64,000 nt of DNA from Pisolithus tinctorius. Lineage: Eukaryota > Basidiomycota > Agaricomycetes > Boletales > Pisolithaceae. This document shows positions 31,672-42,151 of the stretch, piece after piece. Under the pieces are notes generated by a model. It ran no database searches. It was given only the letters and a program-made list of their open reading frames with translations, and was not told where the DNA came from. Where the stretch lies: positions 3,410,001-3,474,000 of the forward strand of contig JANFAH010000002.1 in the NCBI GenBank assembly GCA_024663395.1, in the 5' to 3' direction. Position numbers and translations under genes: made by a program. Positions within the stretch are counted from its first letter, which is position 1; each line of letters starts with the position of its first letter.

Positions 31672-33738
31672 TCCATGAATGTTTCTGGTGTGACATATGT
31701 ATTGAAGATCATCAATAGGCTGTCTATTGTTGTTTTGGCTGTGCCCACTGTTTTGAACTTTGTTGCCCAAAGGTGTTGGGAGAACATGTCCATGAATAGG
31801 CCTAGCATATGGTATCCACCCTTGCCAGTAGGCATGCTCAGGTAGTTGCCCACTAGTAGTTCAAATGGGTGCCTGTGTGTGACTGGTTCTAGTAGTGAGT
31901 GGATGTGTTGTGTTCTGAAACTTTTGCACTTAGTGCAGTTTGTGATTGCCTTCATGATTGAGATGTCAATCTTTGGAGAGTAGAAGCGGTCCATGAGGGC
32001 AATTTTCAGCATGTTGCATCCCCAGTGCCCTCCTGTATTGTGTATGCATTTTGCTTCTTGTTCTGCTTCCTGCCTAGTTATACATTGTTAAGTTCATGTC
32101 TAGGTCGGGGGTTGGAGGCCAAAGGCTGAGTGCTGGGTGCAACAACCCTTGGTCTTAGCTCATGTGCTAGACCCTTGTGCAAGCTGGGTTGAAGTCAGAG
32201 AGAGCTGAGGGGGGTCAGGAGTGAAAGCCAAGAGTCAACTCAGGCTTAAGCTGGGGACTTGGGGTGAACTAGGTTGATATTCAGACTGAGGAGCTAAGTA
32301 CAATCTATGTAGAGTATATATACCAAAGACTGGCAACCCGAAGGCTGAGGTTACTGGTGAGGGACTAAATAGCTGTGCAAGGAACTAACTAAAGGTTAGA
32401 CAAGGAGGCAGGGATCAGAAAGCTGAAGACAGACACTGCCTTGGCACAAGCAAGGGCAGTACAAAAGCTAACTAGAAAAGTATAGTAAGGAACAGAGTTT
32501 GTTTCAGTGTTCAGCATTGACTCAGCATTCAGAACCTAAGACTGAGCTGTGGTTGTCCTGGCATATGACATACATTCAGTTCTGCTTCAGGGCCATAGGT
32601 TCATTTTGCTGTTTATGTACCATAACCATCCATCCTCTATTAAGTACTGTGACACTCTATGTCTTGCCCTGCTATGGTCTCTTGGGTTCAATGTTGTGTC
32701 AACATTGAGGATCACATCTATTACTTCTAGAAACATTGGCTCATCAGTAAACTGGTCTCTTAACTTTTGTTGTTTCTTGTCTAGTTGGCTTAGCATGAAT
32801 ACATCATTCACTAGTCCTGTTATCACCTTGGGTTCTGGGTTTACCAACCACTGGCTGCTGCTGTCTTCTGTCCATCCTATGTTGTCCCATTGTCAGCTCA
32901 GGCTGTGCCACAATGTTTAGTTTACCCAGGATGTGTCTTACTGCTACTATGTTGTGCACTAGTATTCCATCCCTCCATTGTGCATGTGCTGCTGATATGT
33001 TGTTGTTGGCCAACATGTCTCTGAGCACTTGGCAGTCCATTTCTACCTCCACTGGGTAACCCCAGACAATGTCTGAAAAACAGTCTAGGCCATATTTGAG
33101 TGCTGTGAATTCCAACAGGAATGGTTTGTAGTTGTGCTTGGATGTGGACATGCATTTTGATGCAAACACAATAGGTACTATTTTGTTCACAATTTTGCCA
33201 CTTGGTAATTGTATCTGTGCTTATTGCATCAGTACAGCTCCTAGGCCTTCTTGGCACCCATCTATTGTGACAATGAATGGTGTTCTGTCATACTTGGGTG
33301 CATGTAGCACCAGTTCATTTGTTAGTGCTGCTTTTAAGTGTAAGAATGCTATTGTGTGTTCTATCATCCACTTGTCTTTCAGCTTGCAACTTGTCATGGC
33401 TCATCTGTACATTGTTTTTGCAACTGGTTTCAGTACATCAACATCTTTGACTAGGTTCCATAGCAGTCCTTCAATTTTCAGATATCCCTTGATGAGGTCC
33501 CTGAAATGGCTGGTGAGTCCTAGAAATGAGCTGAGATTTAGTGCATCTTCTGGTTGCTTCCAATTGACAATTGCTGTCAACTTAGCATTTGGTCCCACTG
33601 TTGCTCCTGTGAACATTGTTTCAGTCATGAATAGTTTGCACTTTGTTGGCAATATTGAGAGATTGTTTTCCTGAAATCATTGAAAGGCTTTGCATAGCTT
33701 GATTAACATTCCATTGAATGTGTTATTGCTGGTCCCAC
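31672..33738 (-). pseudogene. Gypsy pol, family E (RT end, RNase H, integrase), split by a solo LTR
   Basis: Reads from 33,738: KCKLFMTETMFTGATVG and LNLSSFLGLTSHFRDLIKGY (RT/connection), RNase H-like FASKCMSTSKHNYKPFLLEF and VEVEMDCQVLRDML, HIPGK-like HILGKLNIVA, then EDGWLWYINSKMNLWP. After the LTR at 32,086-32,570 it resumes with the integrase zinc finger HNTGGHWGC...CTKC and the core region LVGNYLSMPTGKGGYHMLGL (Asn where the first catalytic Asp belongs). This lineage differs from families B, C, D and G. Upstream RT, protease and gag are not attached; the gag of the ORF at 41,182 probably belongs to this lineage. Confidence 0.8.
32086..32570 (-). mobile_element. Solo LTR, 485 bp, with TACAT target duplication (family F-like)
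   Basis: Plus-strand text starts TGTTAAGTTCATG and ends GGCATATGACA; TACAT is repeated at 32,081-32,085 and 32,571-32,575. Removing it rejoins family-E pol (MNLWP*SRTECITRQEAEQE). It contains a TATATATA box and, 30 bp downstream on the minus strand, AGTCTGAATATC, like the other LTRs. Only 485 bp against 904 bp for the complete F copies, so it is a shorter or deleted relative. Confidence 0.85.
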
Positions 33739-34082
33739 TGTGAGTCAAAGTGTGGTTCAGTGGTGAAAACCAACCAAAACCAACACAAAAGACAATGAAA
33801 GTGAGTGGTGGTGTGCCTACATGGTACCTAGATGGTAAAACCTTTTATTCAGGAGGGTTTTTGCAAGCTACAACACTCAAAGACAAGTGCTGAGGGTTGG
33901 CAGTGCTCCTGACAAAGCAGGAGCAGGAATGTGAGAGGAAGCAATGGGGTAGACTGCTGTCAGCCTACAGGAGGATGGATGATGACTTAATTCAATGTCC
34001 TAAGCTGCACTGAGCTCAGGGAGGACTTGGAACAAAGCTTTATTGATGATAGGTGATGATATATGAAGTAAACAATAGCTAG
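33739..34082 (-). mobile_element. Family-H LTR fragment
   Basis: On the minus strand it ends CCACACTTTGACTCACA, followed at once by family-E RT sequence. Its other end shares CCAAGTCCTCCCTGAGCTCA and neighbouring text, in inverted orientation, with 37,680-37,757. Truncated by the family-B LTR at 34,083. Confidence 0.6.
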
Positions 34083-34650
34083 TGTTAAGTCCAGTTCATC
34101 ACTGGTCCAAAGCTGGTCCAGAGTCTGGTTGGGGGTCAGAGGATAATACAAGATACTAAGGGGTTTGGACTGTTGGACTTAGCAACTGTAGGCACAGCAC
34201 TATTCCCTTGCATGGGCCATAGTCCAGTCAAGAGGCAGAAGACAGAGAACAGAGGGGACTGGGTTAAGATGAGACTAAGTTGATTTCAGACTGAGGCTAA
34301 ACAGTTTATCCTACAGCTTAAATACTAGAGGTAAAGTAAGTGTAACATAGCACCAGAGACTGGTTTGTGCCAGTACAGCAATGGTTGGTAAACTGATTGG
34401 TAAGTAATGTTACAAAGAATATTATCAAGCAAGACTATGAACAAAGGATTACCAGGAACCAGGGCAGGGCTTGTGGCTGGGCCAGGTATTACACTGGTCT
34501 GGTACCAACTGAGCAGACAACTCAATTGGGCACTGCCATGCAGTGCCTCACAAGCTAACACATTTCTGGGCCTAAGGGTAAAGGCTGGGACCAGGGCAAG
34601 GGTGGGATGAGGTAGAGCTGGTCTGGAGTGGTCCAGGCATGGTCATGACA
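34083..34650 (-). mobile_element. Complete family-B LTR (568 bp), 3' LTR
   Basis: Plus-strand text runs TGTTAAGTCC to GGTCATGACA. Next to it (34,651-34,666) lies GTATCCCCCTCTTGG, which on the minus strand is the polypurine tract AAGAGGGGGATAC directly before the LTR start. It is therefore the 3' LTR of a minus-strand element extending to the right (accessory gene, chromodomain, pol). Confidence 0.85.
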
Positions 34651-34666
34651 GTATCCCCCTCTTGGA
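34651..34666 (-). promoter_or_regulatory. Polypurine tract of the family-B element
   Basis: Minus-strand AAGAGGGGGATAC immediately upstream of TGTCATG, where plus-strand DNA synthesis would be primed. The same tract precedes LTRs at 48,700 and 60,127. Confidence 0.75.
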
Positions 34667-34781
34667 GCCAAGCCCACAAGGCTCCAATGAGGACAATGCT
34701 GAGAATGAAATTTTGGTGTCTGACCTTGAAAACCAGTGGACTTAAGACTGGTCAATCTCAGGTTTGGTTCCTCACTTTGAC

Positions 34782-35844
34782 ATGTCTATTCACTGGTCCC
34801 AAACACCTTATGACTGAGACCTCTTGCTTGACCTGACCCAGGTGACAAGCAACAAGCTGCAGGTAGGCAGCAAGGATGACAAGCAGGCCATCCAGGGGAA
34901 ACTGGCTGAGTGCAAGAGGCACAAGGCAAAGGCACAGGAAGAAGCCTGGTTCGAGGATGAAAGGCAAGAGCAAGCCCAGCTCAAAGAGGAGAGGGTGCAT
35001 GAAGAGGCTGAGGCACAGAAAGTAGAAGCTGTGCACAGGGCTGAAGAAGCCAGAAAGGTGGCTGAGAGCCAGTGGGCAGATGCCCTGGTGGGTGGTTTGA
35101 CCAGGGCTGGGTCAAACATGGAGGTGATGAATCCCCAGTGAGTAACAACTAAATGACTGGTAGGTGACTGGCTGATACCTTCCCAGGTGTCTTCATTGCA
35201 CCCAGATGAACATGACCCGCCTGCACAACACTGATGGCAAGAAGAAGTGCCTGGCCTGCAACTGGTGCAATGAGCTCAAGGACCATTGCCAGTGGCCAGT
35301 TGAAGGTGAAACTGGTCCAGGTGCTGGTCTGGCTGTGGACAAGGGAAAGAGGAAGGTGGATGTGACCTCCCCCCATGCTGGTGAGAAGAAAAAGAGGTCA
35401 AGGCAGCCATCCACCAAGGTACTCAAGAGTGCAGGTGACAAGGAGGGAGATGTGGGCAAGGGGCCATCGATGTCGAAGACCAGTGCAACCAAGATGACCA
35501 GTGAAAATGTGGGGACCAGTTTGATCACCAGTGTGCAGATGGAGCAACTGATCAAGGCAGTTGAATGCATGGCTGACAACATGGCCAGTCTTGCAACAGT
35601 GCAAAGAGAAGTTTCCCAGAACTTCTACCAGTTTGCCCAGTCATATGAGACCTACATTGAGGAATGCTTTGAGTTCCTTGCACCAGATGTGCCTTCTGAC
35701 TGGGACACCACTGATGAGGAGGACAGGGACATAGGGGGGCTCGACAAAGAGCTGGAGGGACTGAGGGAGGAGGAAGGGGAAAGCCAGTCCTGGTCTGAGT
35801 CAGGTGACCAGACCAGTGCTGGTTCTACTGGGTCCCAGGTCTAA
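34782..35844 (+). CDS. Antisense accessory gene of a gypsy element (two exons)
   Basis: Lies between the 3' LTR and the pol stop (36,027) of a minus-strand element, on the opposite strand. Exon 1 is 34,782-35,137 and exon 2 is 35,187-35,844; the 49-bp intron has GTGAGT and CCCAG borders, and joining gives 338 codons in frame. Product: N-terminal MSIHWSQTPYD, a long Lys/Glu/Ala-rich coiled coil (residues about 35-100), a Cys cluster CLHC...KKKCLACNWCNELKDHCQWP (about 120-155), a basic stretch with EKKKRSRQPS, an amphipathic helix, and an acidic C-terminus ending TGSQV. C-x2-C-x6-C resembles half of a fungal Zn2Cys6 module. One TGA at codon 12, readable as a decayed CGA, breaks it. No database family name is known to me; DNA or RNA binding is a guess. 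Confidence 0.65.
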
Positions 35845-36026
35845 TGTCATGCATGTGTAGTGTATTCTTCTTCTTGTGTGTGTATGCCTGCAAATGCCAC
35901 TGCCCAGTTCTGGTTCTAAAGTATGAAAAAAAAGACAAATAAAGGAAAAGTAAGGGAGATAAGACACAGTAACTATGAGATAGGTGAAACAGATAAGGAG
36001 AAAAGAAACTTGAGACTGGTTCCTGA

Positions 36027-36209
36027 TTATTTCTTGAAAGGACTGGGTTTGTCTGGGTACTGGTCATGATACTCTTGAATGAGTTCTGAGGCATTGTCCA
36101 GCTCTGTTGCTAACACCCAGGTAGTTTCTTCATCAGTTGCCTCATAACCAGTCCACCAGACCAGGTACTGCAACCAACATTTTCTGTGCTGCTCAACCTT
36201 CAAATTGAT
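36027..36209 (-). pseudogene. Gypsy pol chromodomain end (family B)
   Basis: Reads KVEQHRKCWLQYLVWWTGYE, EETTWVLATELDNASEL and ends DKPSPFKK at 36,027. It is the C-terminus of the element with the 3' LTR at 34,083. The sequence upstream (36,210-37,757) is foreign; pol resumes at 37,758, about 95 codons of integrase C-terminus being missing. Confidence 0.85.
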
Positions 36210-37757
36210 GTCACACACCAAAGGTGTTTGGTGAGGTGGACATGGATGCAGCTGATGAATGGAGATGAAGACCATAGCCCTCATGTGAAGAAGGACAGCC
36301 AGAAATATCAGCAGTCATCCCTTGCACAAGAACAAGTCACCAATGCCAGAGAAAAGGAAGGAAGCAAGTTAAGCACCAATACAAGTTCTTAAGTGTCCAT
36401 GTACAGCATTCCAGTATTTGACATATCTCCACCAATTCTGCAGATACTGACACCATTCCCACACTTGCTTGTAGTGCTCAGCCACATGATCCTACCTTCC
36501 AAAATGGGAAAGGATTTGCACACTCCACATGTTTCTACAGCACTCCCTCCAAAAGATGCTCATTTTGCTAATTCTTCTGATATGGCTGCCTCCACATCAA
36601 TCATTTTGCTTGTCCCCTTTGCTAGGGACTATGGCTATGTATATCTACCAAGAGTTCCTACCAGCTTCCATCCTGAAGCATCCTGGTACATCCCATCCTC
36701 ATCTGCCCCCTCTCAGCCCATCCAGCTTGGACAGCATGTTCTTTTTGTCAGTATGACCTCTAGGAGGACATTCTTTGGTCACCTCAGGTCTGTCATTCTT
36801 TTGGGAATGTCTTATGTGGTTGTTTCAGTCTCTCCAGTCCAAGAAGCATATGGATCCTTCCTCCCTGCTCCCTGCAATGTCTTCATACTGGTCTCATCCA
36901 TCATTCTTCCAAAATTGTGACAGCTACAGTATAATCTACTGTTCTCCACTCTCCCTGATCACATCCATGACAAGTATGATGCACATCTTGCCTCCTTATT
37001 GCAAGATACAGCAGAAGATGCTCCCCCTTCATCCTCTCTTCCAACAGAGCCTCATTCATGAAGTTTTTATTTGCTTCACTGAGAGGACAGTTAGGGGGGG
37101 AAATTTGTGATCCCTTATGCTCCTGTCACCCCACAGACCCCCAAAGCTTGACCCCTGTTGACATCTGACTCACCCTGTCCACTTTTGGATGTACTATATT
37201 GGCATCAGATCAGCACTGCCTCTCTGTCATCCCACTTTGGCCCAGAAGCAATCTCTTTGAGATGTGACATGCACAGCCTCCCCCTAATGCAATTCCAGTG
37301 TGCTTTCCCAGTTCCTGACATTACTTGACTCATGCTTTGACATTCTGACTGTCCTTGACTCACCTATTGCCAATACTTACCAATCTTTTGACTTTGCTTA
37401 CTGATTCCTTGCTTTTTGGCTTACTTATCCTTACCAATGCTTACCAATGCTTTCTAAGATGATTACCCACCGCTTACATTCCTTACTTATCACTTACCAA
37501 TCACTTACCAAGCATTTGCACCTTGTTTTCCATAGGCAATGCCCCTGTACTGTATATAAATCACTGTACTTAGATAGCTGAATAAGAAGAAGATGTCAGA
37601 GAGCCCCTCTAGCTCACAGTTTATCATCACTCAGTAATTCATTCATCATCTTCAATAGTTGAGACTTTATTAAGGGTCTAACTATTGTCTACTTCACTTA
37701 TCACTGTCTATCATCAATCTACTTCACTCCAAGTCCTCCCTGAGCTCAGTGCTATGC
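36210..37757 (+). mobile_element. 3' end of another LTR element inserted in pol (family H LTR at 37,106)
   Basis: AGGGGGGGAAATT at 37,093-37,105 is a polypurine tract and TGTGATCCCTTATGC at 37,106 an LTR start, followed by TATATAAA near 37,553 and an AATAAG signal. The LTR runs to about 37,757 and is truncated there. Its last part matches 33,739-34,082 in inverted orientation. Upstream (36,210-37,092) a 175-codon ORF (36,393-36,920) shows no RT or integrase motif and I do not call it a gene. The insertion replaced about 285 bp of the host pol. Confidence 0.6.
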
Positions 37758-40700
37758 TTAGCATCTGCCAGTCCTTGGTAGCATTGCTGGGCAAGAGCCA
37801 TTTCTTCATGTAGGTACTGGTGCAGTGAATCTAATTCAACTGCATAATCATGAGCCCAGTTGGATGTGAGATTGCACTCAGGGAAGACTGAGATATTAGG
37901 GTGGTAACCCTTATTAGCAAAGAAGAGTGATACCCCAGTCATAGCACTGGGTGCATTGTTGTAAGCAAATTCAGCCAATGGTAGTAACTTGGCCCAGTTA
38001 TCCTGTTGGTAGTTACAGTAGACCCAGAGATACTGTTCAAGGGTCTGATTGGTGCACTCTGTCTGACCATCCCCCTCTGGGTGATACCTGGAGGTGAAGT
38101 GTATTCACATGTCTAGAGCCTTACCAAGAGACCAGAAGAAGTGGGATATGAACTCTGATCCCTGGTCTGAGGTTACATAGGCCAGTACACCATGCTTGGA
38201 GAACATGTGCATTAAGAAGAGCTTGGCAAGCTCAGGGGCTGTGATGGTGGTGTGAGTAGGTATGAAAACAGCTTGCTTTGAAAGCCAGTTGACCAAGACA
38301 AGAATGGCAGTAAAGCTGGTTGAGACTGGGAGTTGCTCTATGAAATCCATCGAAATGGAATTTCATGCCTTCTCTGGCACAGGGAGTTGCTTGAGTAGGC
38401 TGTAAGGCTGGTGGTGGGGTACCTTGGCCCAGGCACAGGTAGTACAAGACCAGACATAGTCTTTGACAAATGTCCTTAGGCTGGGCCAGGTGTATTCATG
38501 CCAAATGAGTTCTAAGGTTCTATTTTGGCTAAAGTGGCTGGTCAAGGGGTGACCATGTTTGAACCTCAAGACATGAAGGTGAAGGTCATTAGAGTCCAGT
38601 ACATAGATTCTTCCATCTAGGTGGAGGAAGCTGGTGTCATCAACTGACCACTGGGAATCTGGTGTATCTGAGAACCAGACTTGGGTGACTGGGTCTGAGG
38701 GTAGAGCTGAGAGGATATCACTATGAAGTTTCTCCACATCCATCAGTGCAACAGCACATAGGACTGGGTATTCAAGGTAGGTGGCACACAGGGAGGTGGC
38801 TAGTTGTTCCTGCATGAAGACCAGTCTGAGATTCTGTGGGTTGACCCAGGCATAGTTGCTATCCCCCTCTTTGGGGTAAATGTCCCATCACCTAGTTAGG
38901 GCATCAGGCTTAGCACTGAGCTTACTGGGTCTGAACTGGATAACCATATTGAACTGTGACAAAAACTTGGCCCAGTGTGCCTGGTGCCAGGTTAATACCT
39001 TTGAGGTGGAGAAGTACTCCAGGTTCTTGTGATTGGTGACAACATCAACTGGTACTGCAGAACCTTCCAGGTAATGCTGCCATTTCCAGAATGCCTTGAA
39101 GATTGCAAGTAACTCCTTATCATGGGTGTCATAATTTAACTCCAGGGCTGTTAAGGTGTGAGAGTAGAATGTGACCAGCCAGATTTGACCATCACCACCA
39201 GTGATGGACAAAATACTGGCTATGGCATAGTCAGATGCATCAGTCTTGACAGTAATAGGAGCATCCAGGGGAAAATAAGTTAGGACTGGGGCAGAGGTGA
39301 AGGCCTGCTTGAGTTTATTGAAAGACCAGCAGCACTCCTCAGAGAAATTCCAGGGAGCACATTTGCATGTCAACCAGGTTAGAGGTACCACTATGTCTGA
39401 GTAGTTAAAAATGAACCAGTGATAGAAACTGGTGAAGCCCAGGAAGGACTGAATGTCCTTTACCTTCTGGGGCTCAGGCCAGTTGCAGATAGCTTTGACT
39501 TTCTTTGAAGACATGGTAAGGCCAGTTGGGGACAAGTGGTAGCCCAGATATTCCACAGAGTCCAAGTGGAACTTGCACTTCTCTGGTTTAGCATATAGGC
39601 CATGCAACTGGAGCCAGCCCAGTACCTCCTGGACATGCTGCTTGTGTGAAGACTCATCTCTGGAGTAGATCAGGATGTCATTGAGGTAGATGACGATGCA
39701 GACATCTAGCATATCTGCAAAGATTGTATTGACAAACCATTGGAAGGTGGCTGGGGCATTGGTAAGACCAAAAGGCATCACCAACCACTCATAAGACCCA
39801 TAGTGTGTTCTAAAGGCTGGTTTCCACTCATCTCCAGGTGCAATCTGGATGAGGTAGTATGTGTGCCTCAAGACAATTTTAGTGTAGATTTTCATGTGAC
39901 TAGGGGAGTCTAGTAGGTCAGATATTAGTGGTAGGGGATACCAGTCTTTCTTGGTGAGTTTGTTAAGGCCCCAGAAGTCAACACATAACCAGAGTGAGCC
40001 AGCCTTCTTCTTTACAAAGAGGACCAGTGCAGTGTAGGGGGAAGAGGTGGGCCAGATGAAACTGGTAGTCAGGTTTTCATCAATGAAGGCCTGGAGAGCT
40101 TGTGGCTTGACCAGGGATAGCAAGTAGATAGTTCCAATGGGTGGTGTAGTACCCTCTTCCAGTTTGATCTTAAGGTCATACTCCTGGTGTGGGGGGAGAG
40201 TAGACACCTCTGTTGGAGCTGGTTTTGGTGCTGTCACTGCTGGTGCTGTGAGGTTCATAGGGGTGATTGTAAGGTGCAGCAATCTTGCTGTGAGGTCTGC
40301 CAACAAAGCCTTCTGCTGTTGTGCAAGCTGCCTTTCTCTCTTGTCCTCTTCTTTTTTCTTCTCATCCAGTTCCTCCTTTTCCCTCTGTATCTCCTCTACA
40401 TCCAATCCCCAACCTTCTGATACCAGGTCTTTGAAGGACATGTACTTTTTCTTTGTCAATTTCCAGATGACCTTAGGGAGCCGTTTGTGTATGATGCAAA
40501 TGAGGCCTATGTCTTTCTCCACTCCCACTGCCTTTGCCAGGCATAGTGCTTCCTTTGCCCATACTATGTGCACCCATGCCTTTGTGCCTCCCACCTCCTC
40601 ATCCTTCAGCTTTAGCACAGTTAGTTCATCTTGGTATGCTTCCTGTGTCTTCACTGCTACTGGGAGCAGTTCCCATTGCTCATTGAATGCCTTTTCTAGC

Positions 40701-41182
40701 TCCATCCATATCACTCTCTGAGAGCTGCTCAGGCTGTCATACCACCTTTGCACTTCTGAGTGCAGTGTGATGTAGTCTTGTAAAGCCTCGATTTCCCCCC
40801 CTTCATCTGTCACTGCCACCATCTGCATGATATGCTTGAACATGTGTAGGAAGGTCTGTGGGTCCTGCATTTCATCCTCATCCCCCCTGAATGGCTTCAG
40901 GTCCATCATCATTGCAATTTGTGCTGGGTTCACTCTCTGTGCTGATCTCATAGCTGCAGGTGGAGCATTTGCCATCTGTTGATTCCCTGCTATGGTGGAT
41001 GGTGGTGCTGGGATGTATGCAGGTAGTGTACTAGCTTCATGTGATATTAGTTGTTGTGTTATTGCTCTGGTGGTTAGACTGGGTCCCACATACTGCAGTG
41101 ACCAGCATGCTGCTGCTGTGTTGTCCTGTAGCTGGTTGTTGGACATTGGGCTTAATTGTCTAGATGGTGGTAGTCCTCTCAT
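37758..41182 (-). pseudogene. Chimeric gag-pol: family-E-type gag fused to family-B RT/RNase H, then integrase
   Basis: An uninterrupted 764-codon ORF (41,182-38,888). Residues 1 to about 330 are a gag: LKPFRGDEDEMQDPQTFLHM, LHSEVQRWYDSLSSSQRVIW, a Glu/Lys coiled coil EIQREKEELDEKKKEEDKRE. At VSTLPPHQEYDLKIKLEEGT it passes into family-B pol: RT with VIYLNDILIYS (first Asp replaced by Asn), RNase H VKTDASDYAIASIL and the connection RPSKLSAKPDALTR. After a stop, integrase follows in pieces to 37,758 (CTTCAWAK, ISMDFIEQL-type site, VTSDQGSEFIS, VFPECNLTSN). Protease and gag knuckle are absent. The join is in frame, which is unusual for a random junction. Confidence 0.85.
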
Positions 41183-41225
41183 GGATGCATACTCTGGACA
41201 CCAGCTCTAGCACAATGTTGCTTTC

Positions 41226-41958
41226 TGTCAAGTCCAGGCCTACTCTGACCAACTCCAACACTAGACAAAGTCTGGGGAGGGGTTCAGAAGCAAGTCCAAC
41301 ACAGACACACAGAACTCCAACTGGCAGAGGGTCAGCAGGGACAAAGTCTGCTGAGACAGAGGTGGAGCAGAGTGAGGGTGTTGGGTTTAGCTTGTGTGCT
41401 ACCCCCTTGTATGATCTCAGCCCTCATATTTCAGAGGGAGAGAACAGATGGATAGTCAGAGGTAACTCTGACAGACAGAGGATGGAAACAGAGGGAGTAG
41501 GAACTAAATCAATATTCATCCTGAAGAACAGCAGAGTACAATACATGCTTTATACTACTACAGAGGTACAGTAATCAGAATTGGAACTGACATATGGAGA
41601 CCCATAAAATTTCAAGTAAAACTTCCTAGACAACAAATGAAGGGAAGACAGAGAACATATGATGGGTAACATAGAACAACCCAAAAAGGAAACAGTCCAG
41701 GCACTGGACCATGTGGTGCATGTGCTGTGGAGTACCTGACTGCACACTGTCAGGGAGAAGTCTGAAGGGAGGTCACATGACCCCTCAGAGAATGGTCCAC
41801 GTGGCCCAGTGGGAGACCAGTACAAGTCCAACAGCAGTTGGAGCAGGGAGGGTTTGTAGATGACAGAGAGTGGGCAGAGTTGGTTTGGAGTGAGTGAGTG
41901 ACTGGCCAAGAAGGGGGTGGAGTGAGTGAGGACTTAAGATAAATGCACGACCATGACA
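41226..41958 (-). mobile_element. Complete family-G LTR (733 bp), 3' LTR
   Basis: Plus-strand text TGTCAAGTCCAGG to CGACCATGACA. On the minus strand it is preceded by a purine-rich tract (41,959-41,985) and by the accessory gene and pol of family G, so it is their 3' LTR. TATAAAGC is at about 41,545 (minus). The sequence on its left, GAAAGCAACATTG on the minus strand, is not complementary to the LTR, so it is not a self-primed site and the chimeric ORF at 41,182 does not use this LTR naturally. Confidence 0.8.
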
Positions 41959-42151
41959 GTGCCTCCACCTTAGGGGCCTGAACCCCTGAAGGCCACTTGT
42001 TTAGCATGAGATCAACACAAGTTGATCATTTGAAATTGTTTTGATGCCTCAAGGACAACAGTCTAGCTGCAGCAGAGCTCTTTCAGAGTTTGAAGTTCCA
42101 CTTAAAAACATGTGTTAGGGTACTGAACCTTCATCCCTCCCATCCATCATC

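Noticed and set aside
36393..36920. 175-codon ORF upstream of the family-H LTR as a gene
   Set aside because: No RT, integrase, gag or other motif; likely chance opening in decayed element sequence.
40137..40721. Plus-strand Ser/Phe-rich ORF of 194 codons
   Set aside because: Complement of the coiled-coil part of the chimeric gag ORF, which has the recognisable domains.
41183..41258. Self-primed site next to the LTR at 41,226 for the chimeric ORF
   Set aside because: The minus-strand sequence after the LTR (GAAAGCAACATTG) has no complement in that LTR's expected transcript start, so the LTR and the ORF are probably not one original unit.
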